Assembly (NCBI GenBank): GCA_035697485.1
Contig: DASSCU010000015.1
Coordinates: forward strand, 124,001 to 188,000
Source of the DNA: Actinomycetota bacterium
GTDB taxonomy: Bacteria; Actinomycetota; UBA4738; HRBIN12
Length of the DNA stretch: 64,000 nt
Reading direction: 5' to 3'
Shown in pieces: positions 15,249 through 21,992 of the stretch. The notes below the pieces were generated by a model. That model did not search any database. It had not been told where the DNA came from and saw only the letters and a list, made by a program, of their open reading frames with translations. The translations under genes were made by a program, and so were the position numbers. Positions within the stretch are counted from its first letter, which is position 1, and every line of letters begins with the position of its first letter.

Positions 15249-17024
15249 ATGCCGACCACACCGTCCCCGACACGTCGCTCGTTCCTGGCCTACGCCGTCC
15301 TCACGGCGAGCGCCGTGGCGGTCGCCGCATCGATCGCCGACGCGTCGGAGCCCGGGGTTGCTCGTGTGAGCCGGCCCGGGGGCTTCGCGGGGTCGTCCGG
15401 CGAGGCGGGTCCGCAGGGTGCCGAGCAGGTGCGCCTCGACGTGGGGCCCACGCTCCCCGGCATCGACGTGAGCCACTGGCAAGGCACGATCGACTGGCAA
15501 CGGGTGGCCGAGAAGGGCAAGCGGTTCGCCTTCCTCAAGGCGACCGACGGGCACGACATCCTCGACCCCACGTTCTTCGCGAACCGTGCGGGCGCCCGGG
15601 CCAACGGGCTGCTCGTGGGGGCGTACCACTTCGCCCGGCCCGACCCGTCGAAGGGCGATGCCGTCGAGGAGGCACGGTGGTTCGTGAGCCAGGCCGACCC
15701 TCGGCCCGGCTACCTGCTCCCCGTGCTCGACCTCGAGACGAGCCGCGGCCTCGACCAGCAGGACGTCACGCTGTGGGCGCGCCGCTGGACGGCCGAGGTG
15801 CGCCGCCTCACCGGTGTCACACCCCTCGTGTACACGAGCCCGCACGGCTGGGAGCGCCGCACCGGCGACACGCGCGCGCTGGCCCGCGACGGATCGCCGC
15901 TCTGGATCGCGCACTGGGGTGTCGAGTCACCGCTGCTGCCCGCCGGGGAGTGGGACGGGAACGGCTGGCACGTGTGGCAGTACACGAGCCACGGACAGGT
16001 CGCCGGCATCGCCGGCAGGGTCGACCTCGACGTCGTGCGGGGGAACTCGCTCGGCCCGATCACGATCCGGCGGCTCTCCCTCGAGGTGGAGGGCGACGCC
16101 GGCACGATCGTCAGCGCGCCCGCCGGCCTCGGATGTAGCTCCACCTGCGAGAAGAGCGTCGACCCGGATACCACGGTCACGCTCACCGCTCGGCCTGACG
16201 ACGGCGCCTACTTCACGGGGTGGGGCGGCGCCTGCTCGGGGACCGACGAGACCTGCACGATCACGATGCGCGGCAACCGGTCGGTGCATGCCACCTTCGT
16301 CACCGACATCACCGCGCCCGTCGCCGATGTCGAGGTGGCCGACGGGTTCCGCGGGCCGGTCGTCGTGGCGTTCGACGAACCGGTCCGCCACGTGGACGCG
16401 GCGAACGTGCTCCTCCAGAGGGCCGGCGACGACCGGGTGACGGTGACGCGTCGGTGCCGCTCGGCCGACGGCGCGACGGTCGGGTGCGACGGCCTGCTGC
16501 GTTCCGTGATGCTCACGCCGTCCTCGCCGCTCGTGCCGGGCCGCGACTACGAGGTGCTCGTCGACCCGCCCGGCGCCGACCCGGTCGTCGACCGCGTCGG
16601 CAACGCCGCCGCTGCGCTCGTCCACCCCTTCGAGGCCGCGCGGTCGGTCGAGCAGGGGCACGCCCCCGTGGCGCTCTCCCCCGCCCGCGCCTGGCGACGC
16701 ACCTCGACGAGCGCGGCGTCGGGCGGCGCGTTCGCGCTGAGCGAGCGAGCGGGGTCGACGGTGCGGATCCGGTTCGACGGCGCCGGCATCGACTGGGTCA
16801 CCGTGACCGGCCCGAACCGCGGTCGCGCCCGTCTGTGGGTCGACGGTGAGGCCCTGCGGATCGTCGACCTGTTCGCGGCCACGCGCGCGTTCGGCGTCGT
16901 GGAACGCGTCGACGGCCTCACGGACGGCGCACACACGCTGACGATCGAGGTGCTCGGCCGCCGGGCGCCGTCGTCGAGCGGAACCTGGGTGGCGGTCGAT
17001 CGCTTCGACGTGCTCGGCCCCTAG
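15249..17024 (+). CDS. Secreted GH25 lysozyme-like muramidase with repeat and binding modules
   Basis: A 591-residue exported protein. Residues 1-33 form a Tat-type signal (TRRSFLAY then a hydrophobic stretch). Residues about 68-275 are a glycoside hydrolase 25 domain with GIDVSHWQG, LPVLDLETS (the acidic pair), WIAHWG and WQYTS. Then come a Cys-containing bacterial repeat (FTGWGGAC), an Ig-like bacterial domain (about 350-455), and a C-terminal module (about 460-591) with GIDWVTVTGPN and WVAVDRFDV. The same C-terminal module occurs in the GH26-like protein at 25323. Probable role: peptidoglycan cleavage at the cell surface. Confidence 0.9.
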   Translation: MPTTPSPTRRSFLAYAVLTASAVAVAASIADASEPGVARVSRPGGFAGSSGEAGPQGAEQVRLDVGPTLPGIDVSHWQGTIDWQRVAEKGKRFAFLKATDGHDILDPTFFANRAGARANGLLVGAYHFARPDPSKGDAVEEARWFVSQADPRPGYLLPVLDLETSRGLDQQDVTLWARRWTAEVRRLTGVTPLVYTSPHGWERRTGDTRALARDGSPLWIAHWGVESPLLPAGEWDGNGWHVWQYTSHGQVAGIAGRVDLDVVRGNSLGPITIRRLSLEVEGDAGTIVSAPAGLGCSSTCEKSVDPDTTVTLTARPDDGAYFTGWGGACSGTDETCTITMRGNRSVHATFVTDITAPVADVEVADGFRGPVVVAFDEPVRHVDAANVLLQRAGDDRVTVTRRCRSADGATVGCDGLLRSVMLTPSSPLVPGRDYEVLVDPPGADPVVDRVGNAAAALVHPFEAARSVEQGHAPVALSPARAWRRTSTSAASGGAFALSERAGSTVRIRFDGAGIDWVTVTGPNRGRARLWVDGEALRIVDLFAATRAFGVVERVDGLTDGAHTLTIEVLGRRAPSSSGTWVAVDRFDVLGP

Positions 17025-17085
17025 GCTCGAGCGCCGACCGACGCTCACGATGCATCCATCGCCCGCGCCGTGCTAAGGATGCGCC

Positions 17086-17967
17086 ATGACATCGGCCGCT
17101 CCGATCCCCGACGAGGCCGCCTCGCTCTTGCGAGAGGCCCCCGAGGGGTTCATCGCTGCCCGGGACGCCCTGGTCGCACGGCTCCGCGCGTCCGGTCGAG
17201 ACGACGACGCGGCCGTCGTGAAGGCGCTCCGCAAGCCGACCGTGGTCGCCTGGGCTCTGAACCAACTCAGCATCCGCGACCCCGACGGCGTCCGGGGGCT
17301 GTTGGACTCCGGGGCCGAGGTCCGGGCGGCGCAGCAGGCCGCGCTGTCGTCGAAACGGGGGGCGACCGACCGGCTCCGGAAGGCGGGGGCCGCGCGCAAG
17401 GAAGCGGTGCGCGAGCTCACGAAGACCGCGACGGAGGCCCTCACGGAGGCCGGGCGGGCCTCGCAGACCCATGCCGACGCGATCGGCGTCGCCTTGGAAG
17501 CGTGCTCGGTCGACCCGGCCGCGGGCGCGGCGCTGTCCGCCGGCACCCTGGAACGGCCGCCGTCCACCGGCGGCGGATTCGGCGACGTGTTCGGACTCAC
17601 GTCGCTCGAGGGGGGCGTGGCCCCGGACGAGCCCCCACCGGGACCGGAGCGGGGCGTCTCCCGCCCGAGAGGGGGTCGCGCGGCCGGGGGCACGGGAGCG
17701 ACGGCGGCAGACCGGGCAACAGGAGCCGAGCTGCGGGCCGAGGTGGCCCGGCTGCGCCGCGATCGCGACGCGGTCGCACGTCGCGCGCGAAAGGCGCGAG
17801 GGGTTGCGGACGGGTTCGCGCACGAGCTCGAGGGCATGCGCCGGCGACTCGAGGTGGTCGAGCGCAAGCACGCGGACGCGGAGGCGGCGGCCTCCGCCGG
17901 TGAGCTGGAGCTCGCCCGCGCCGAGCGGGATCTGAAGGAGGCCACCGCTCGCCTCGAGGACGGATGA
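17086..17967 (+). CDS. Hypothetical coiled-coil protein of an actinobacterial family
   Basis: 293 residues, no signal peptide and no membrane segment. Residues 1-120 are helical and contain KALRKPTVVAWALNQL, a segment I recognise from uncharacterised actinobacterial proteins. The middle (about 150-210) is glycine/proline rich and disordered, with PPPGPERG. The end (about 210-293) is a highly charged coiled coil of Glu/Arg/Ala heptads. ATG 17086 is only a few bases behind a TAAGGAT sequence, so the mRNA may be nearly leaderless. Function unknown. Confidence 0.75.
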   Translation: MTSAAPIPDEAASLLREAPEGFIAARDALVARLRASGRDDDAAVVKALRKPTVVAWALNQLSIRDPDGVRGLLDSGAEVRAAQQAALSSKRGATDRLRKAGAARKEAVRELTKTATEALTEAGRASQTHADAIGVALEACSVDPAAGAALSAGTLERPPSTGGGFGDVFGLTSLEGGVAPDEPPPGPERGVSRPRGGRAAGGTGATAADRATGAELRAEVARLRRDRDAVARRARKARGVADGFAHELEGMRRRLEVVERKHADAEAAASAGELELARAERDLKEATARLEDG

Positions 17968-18057
17968 GTCAGGAACGGGTGGCCCCGACCGACCGGGCCA
18001 CCTGGACCATGGCGCGGCACGGCGACGAGCCTAGCGTCGGAACCGGAGGTGAGGACC

Positions 18058-18957
18058 ATGGACATGAACGCCCTCGATCCCTCCGGCTCGGACCTGCGCA
18101 TCCCGGAGTCTCCCGAGGTGCTCGCCCACGCCGACCACGCCCGAACCGCCGAGCGCGCCGCCGTGGTGCTTTCGGGCGTGATCGTCGCGCTGATGGTTGC
18201 GGCGTCCGCGGTCGGGCTGTTCGCGCCGGATCTGTACGACGAAGGCGGATGGGCCCGCGAGGCTCTGCGGGGCGGCGACCTCGTGACGCTGGTGCTCGCG
18301 GCGCCGCTGCTGCTCGGTTCCCTCGTGTTGGCGGTGCGTGGATCGCAGCGGGCCCGCGCGGTGTGGATCGGCATGCTCGTGTACTCCGTCTACAACGCCG
18401 CGTTCTACGCGTTCGGCACGACGTTCAACGACGCGTTCGTGCTGCACATCGCGATGCTGTCCACGTCGATCTTCGCGTTGGCGTGTGCGCTCGTGAGCAC
18501 CGACCTCGTCGCGATCGCCGCGACGTTCGACCGGGTGCGGGGCGCTCGGTGGGTGGGGATGTTCCTCGCCGTCGTCGGCATCGTGCAGGGACTGCTCTGG
18601 CTGTTCGTGCTCGCACGCAACGTGGCGACGGGTGAGCTCATCGCCGAGGTGCCGGTCGCCGGGCAGCACCTGGTGTTCGCGCTCGACCTGGCGTTCCTCG
18701 TGCCGAGCCTCGTGCTCTCGGGCGTGCTGTTGTTCCGGCGGCTGCCGCTCGGGTACCTGCTGGGCACCGCGATGGCGGTGATGGGCGCCGTCTACCAGAT
18801 CAACATGATGGCGGCGGGTGTGTTCCAGGAGCGGGCCGACGTGGTCGGCGCGACCGCGTTCGCGCCCGAGACCGTGGGACTGGCGATCGCGTTCTGGGTC
18901 GCCGCGCTCTTCATGCTGGTGCCGAGGGGCAGGCATCAGGAGCGGTCGATCTCGTAG
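18058..18957 (+). CDS. Multi-pass membrane protein of unknown function
   Basis: 299 residues with about eight hydrophobic segments, for example AAVVLSGVIVALMVAAS, LVTLVLAAPLLLGSLVLAV, MLSTSIFALACALVS and PLGYLLGTAMAVMG. There is a short hydrophilic N-terminus and a soluble C-terminal RGRHQERS. ATG 18058 is chosen because GGAGG (18045-18049) lies 8 nt upstream. Its last 22 bases overlap the convergent GNAT gene. No catalytic motif found. Confidence 0.8.
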   Translation: MDMNALDPSGSDLRIPESPEVLAHADHARTAERAAVVLSGVIVALMVAASAVGLFAPDLYDEGGWAREALRGGDLVTLVLAAPLLLGSLVLAVRGSQRARAVWIGMLVYSVYNAAFYAFGTTFNDAFVLHIAMLSTSIFALACALVSTDLVAIAATFDRVRGARWVGMFLAVVGIVQGLLWLFVLARNVATGELIAEVPVAGQHLVFALDLAFLVPSLVLSGVLLFRRLPLGYLLGTAMAVMGAVYQINMMAAGVFQERADVVGATAFAPETVGLAIAFWVAALFMLVPRGRHQERSIS

Positions 18958-19475
18958 CGGACGCCCTGCCAGGTCTCGCCCTCGTACGTGCGCTCGAAGC
19001 GTTCGACGAGGCGCATGCCGGCCTTCTCCGCGACCCTGATCGACGGCAGATTCGCGGCGCTCGCGTAGGCGCGCACCACGTCGGCCCCCAGTGCCTCGAA
19101 CGCGTAGGCGATCAGGGCGGCGACCGCCTCCGTCGCGTAGCCGCGCCCCTGGAACGCGGGATCCATCGTGTAGCCCACCTTGATCACGCTCGGCTCGTCC
19201 TCGGCGGGGCTCAGACCGACGTCGCCGACGAGCCGGCCCGTGTCTCGTTCCTCGACCGAGAACTGCACCCAGCCGCCCGGCTCGCCCGGCGCTCGGCTCG
19301 CCATCGCCTCGATCTCCTCACGCACGCCGTCGTGATCGGTGCGCTCCCACCCCTGGTACCGATGCACCTCGGGATCGCTCCGGTACGCCGAGATCGCCGG
19401 GGCGTCGCCGGCATGGGACCGCCGGAGCACCAGTCGCTCCGTGACGATCGGCTCGAAGTCGTTGTCGGGCGCCAT
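18936..19475 (-). CDS. GNAT acetyltransferase (RimJ/RimL-type)
   Basis: A 179-residue N-acetyltransferase of the RimJ/RimL group. It begins with ERLVLRRSHAGDA and has the acetyl-CoA loop FQGRGYATEAVAAL, followed by NLPSIRVAEKAGM, typical of enzymes that acetylate protein N-termini or small amines. A TAGGCT box sits 9 nt upstream of ATG 19475, so transcription is probably leaderless. It converges with and overlaps the membrane protein gene by 22 bases. Confidence 0.88.
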   Translation of the reverse strand: MAPDNDFEPIVTERLVLRRSHAGDAPAISAYRSDPEVHRYQGWERTDHDGVREEIEAMASRAPGEPGGWVQFSVEERDTGRLVGDVGLSPAEDEPSVIKVGYTMDPAFQGRGYATEAVAALIAYAFEALGADVVRAYASAANLPSIRVAEKAGMRLVERFERTYEGETWQGVRYEIDRS

Positions 19476-19484
19476 CGGCCGGGA

Positions 19485-19490
19485 AGCCTA
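19485..19490 (-). promoter_or_regulatory. -10 box TAGGCT for leaderless GNAT gene
   Basis: TAGGCT on the minus strand with a 9-nt gap to ATG 19475; one of several copies of the TANNNT-N6-9-start pattern in this window. Confidence 0.5.
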
Positions 19491-19566
19491 CCCCCTGCCA
19501 GCTGCCCGGATCGGTCGGATCAGGCCACGTCGACGCCGAGGGTCACGCGCATCCGTCACCCGGAGG

Positions 19567-19953
19567 TCACGACCGGTTCCCCGCCGCCTCGCGCTCCTCG
19601 GCCTCGGCGACCTGGCGGCGCACGTCGTCCATGTCGAGGTCGCGCACGGCCCCGATCAACTGCTGCAGCGCCGGCTCGGGCAGCGCCCCCGGCTGGGCGA
19701 ACACGAGCACGCCCTCGCGGAACGCCATGAGCGTGGGGATCGAACGGATGCCGAACCCGGCGGCGAGCGCCTGCTCGGCCTCGGTGTCGACCTTGCCGAA
19801 GACCACGTCGTCGTGGGTCGTCGACGCCTGTTCGTAGATCGGCGCGAACATCTGGCACGGGCCGCACCAGTCGGCCCAGAAGTCCACGAGCACGATGCCG
19901 TCGCCGTTCACGGTCTGCTCGAACGTCGCTGCGGTCAGGTCCACGGTCGCCAC
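19567..19953 (-). CDS. trxA: Thioredoxin
   Basis: A 128-residue thioredoxin with the redox site WADWCGPCQMFAP near residues 28-40, the cis-proline in SIPTLM and a long helical C-terminal tail ending AEEREAAGNRS. The GTG start at 19953 has GGAGGAA 8 nt upstream. It reduces disulfides in the cytoplasm. The promoter region carries a perfect palindrome of the CsoR/CstR type at 19986-20007, so expression may answer to copper or persulfide stress. Confidence 0.9.
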   Translation of the reverse strand: MATVDLTAATFEQTVNGDGIVLVDFWADWCGPCQMFAPIYEQASTTHDDVVFGKVDTEAEQALAAGFGIRSIPTLMAFREGVLVFAQPGALPEPALQQLIGAVRDLDMDDVRRQVAEAEEREAAGNRS

Positions 19954-19985
19954 GTCGGTTCCTCCTCGTCGGATCGAGCGGGAGC

Positions 19986-20007
19986 GAGATACCCCCTGGG
20001 GTATCTC
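19986..20007. promoter_or_regulatory. CsoR/CstR-like operator upstream of thioredoxin
   Basis: A perfect inverted repeat GAGATACCCC-CT-GGGGTATCTC. Its core ATACCCCCTGGGGTAT matches the A/T-flanked G-tract palindromes bound by CsoR, RcnR and CstR family regulators. It lies 33 nt upstream of the thioredoxin start and 128 nt upstream of the divergent YbaK gene. No CsoR-family gene is in the window, so the regulator is encoded elsewhere. Confidence 0.65.
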
Positions 20008-20135
20008 AACGCCGCCGGGCCTCACGGCATTCCCACCCGGGGTGGTTCCGACGGCCCCCCGCACGCGGGCCCGGGTGCCCGTGTCGCGCGGGGCCCGTGT
20101 TGGTTGGCTGAGGGTGACGAGGAAGGTGGTGCGCC

Positions 20136-20612
20136 ATGACGATCCTGACCGACTACCTGGACGGCAAGGACATCGAGCACGAGGTGCTGATGCACGAGCG
20201 TGCGTTCACGGGCATCGACGAGGCACACGCGCTCGGCATCAAGGCCGACGAGGTCCTGAAGACGGTGATCCTCGACACGAGGCACGGTCACGTCGCGCTG
20301 GTCCTGCCCAGCGGCGAGCGGCTCGACATGAGCCTCGTCCGCGAGGTCGTGGACGACCCCGGTGCGACGCTCGCGACCGAGGGCGAGATCACGCACGACT
20401 TCGGCGGGTTCGAGCTCGGAGCCCTGCCCCCGATCGCGCCGCTGCTCGGCGTCGACACGATCGTGGATCCGACGGTCCACGACCACGGGCCCGTCATCTT
20501 CGCGGCCGGCACGCAGACCGAGTCGGTGAAGGTGGAGGCCGGGGCCCTGTTCGCGTTCCAGCCGGTCCGCTTCGCGCAGATCGCCGAGGTCTGGAACGAG
20601 GGCCGCGCCTAG
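20136..20612 (+). CDS. YbaK/EbsC family protein (aminoacyl-tRNA deacylase-like)
   Basis: A 158-residue YbaK-fold protein. It shows the N-terminal HERAFTGIDEAHALGI stretch, the Lys in EVLKTVIL that aligns with the family's catalytic lysine, and GGFELGALPPIAPL near residues 88-101. Relatives hydrolyse mischarged Cys- or Ala-tRNA(Pro), or belong to uncharacterised EbsC variants. ATG 20136 has GGAAGGTGG upstream. The long acidic C-terminus fits stand-alone forms. It is divergent from thioredoxin. Confidence 0.85.
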   Translation: MTILTDYLDGKDIEHEVLMHERAFTGIDEAHALGIKADEVLKTVILDTRHGHVALVLPSGERLDMSLVREVVDDPGATLATEGEITHDFGGFELGALPPIAPLLGVDTIVDPTVHDHGPVIFAAGTQTESVKVEAGALFAFQPVRFAQIAEVWNEGRA

Positions 20613-20751
20613 CGTCGGCGGGCCTTCCACGCCTCTTCGATCGGCCAGCGCCGCGCTCACGCGGCCGTGGCGAGCGGATCGGTCGGCGAGATCGCGAGAT
20701 CGAACGAGTCGTGCGGCGCGCCGGTCGGCCAAGTCCGGGATGATGTGAGAC

Positions 20752-21930
20752 GTGAGGACGATCGGGGACGAGGAACGGCGCGCTCGGCTCGGGGTGCGTC
20801 ACCACCTGGCGCGACCCACGACGTCGGCCGAACGCGCGGCCAGGGACCTCGCCGGGCTGCACTCCAGCGACCCGGTGACCGTCTTCCTGTCGGCGTGGGC
20901 TCGGGTGGAGGGCTTCGAGCCCGAGCACCTCGAGCGCGAGTTGTACGACCGTCGCTCGTTGGTGCGCATGCTGGGTATGCGGCGCACGCTCTTCGTCGTG
21001 CCCACCGACCTCGCCGGCGTGATGGACGAGGCCTGCACGAAGGCGCTCCTCCCCGGTCAGCGCAAGCGCCTGATCGCCGTGCTGGCGGAGCAGGCCGTCA
21101 CCGACGAGGCGGAGGCATGGCTCGACGACGTGTCGAGCCGAACCCTCGCGGCACTCGAGGCCCGGGGCGAGGCGAGCGCCCGCGAACTCACCGCCGACGT
21201 GCCCGAGCTGGCGACGAAGCTCACGTTCGGCGAAGGGAAGACCTGGGGCGGCACGATCGGCCTCTCGACGCGCGTGCTGTTCCTGCTCGCGACCGCGGGT
21301 CTCATCGTGCGGGCACGACCGCTCGGCCGCTGGACCTCGGGGCAGTACCGATGGGCTCCCACCGATCGCTGGATCGAAGGCGGGCTGCCGGCGGTGCCCC
21401 ACGACGAGGCCTGCGCCGAGCTGCTCCGGCGGTGGCTGCGGGCGTTCGGCCCCGCCACGACGACCGACGTCCGCTGGTGGACCGGTTGGACGGCCGGGCT
21501 CGCGGCATCGACGCTCGCCGCGATCGAGGCCGTCGAGGTGTCCCTCGAGCGGGACTCGGGCTGGGTGCTGCCCGACGACCTCGAGCCCGTGGCGTCGGCG
21601 GAGCCGTGGATCGCGCTGCTGCCCGCGCTCGACGCGACCGTGATGGGGTGGAAGCAGCGCGATTGGTACCTCGGTCCTCACGCGGGGGCCCTGTTCGACC
21701 GCAACGGCAACGCCGGGCCGACGGTCTGGGCGGACGGTCGCGTCGTCGGTGGCTGGGGGCAGGCCGACCACGGTGAGATCGTGACGCGCCTGCTGGAACC
21801 GGTGGGGCGCGACGCCGCCGCGGCGATCGACGCGGCGCGGGTCCGCCTGGCCGACTGGCTCGGCGACGTGCGCATCCGGCCCCGGTTCCGCACCCCGCTG
21901 GAGCGCGAACTCTCCCCGACGCGGTCCTGA
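20752..21930 (+). CDS. Winged-helix DNA-binding protein (AlkZ/HTH_42 family), likely without glycosylase motif
   Basis: A 392-residue protein of the AlkZ-like three-tandem winged-helix family, whose members unhook DNA crosslinks through a Gln-x-Gln motif. Here the equivalent place, usually GLQAQ, reads DLAGLHSSDP, so the catalytic glutamines are missing. The family landmarks RRTLFVVP, WTSGQYRW and WKQRDWYLG are present. GTG 20752 is the only reasonable start. It may bind DNA without glycosylase activity, or represent an uncharacterised AlkZ subfamily. Confidence 0.8.
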   Translation: MRTIGDEERRARLGVRHHLARPTTSAERAARDLAGLHSSDPVTVFLSAWARVEGFEPEHLERELYDRRSLVRMLGMRRTLFVVPTDLAGVMDEACTKALLPGQRKRLIAVLAEQAVTDEAEAWLDDVSSRTLAALEARGEASARELTADVPELATKLTFGEGKTWGGTIGLSTRVLFLLATAGLIVRARPLGRWTSGQYRWAPTDRWIEGGLPAVPHDEACAELLRRWLRAFGPATTTDVRWWTGWTAGLAASTLAAIEAVEVSLERDSGWVLPDDLEPVASAEPWIALLPALDATVMGWKQRDWYLGPHAGALFDRNGNAGPTVWADGRVVGGWGQADHGEIVTRLLEPVGRDAAAAIDAARVRLADWLGDVRIRPRFRTPLERELSPTRS

Positions 21931-21979
21931 CGGACGCCGACCCGCGGGACGCAGACCCCGTGGCGTCGGCGGCGGCTCC

Positions 21980-21985
21980 TATGCT
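21980..21985 (+). promoter_or_regulatory. -10 box TATGCT for leaderless cyclase-AAA gene
   Basis: TATGCT is separated from ATG 21993 by 7 nt, which places the expected transcription start on or beside the A of the start codon. Confidence 0.55.
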
Positions 21986-21992
21986 GAGGGTC

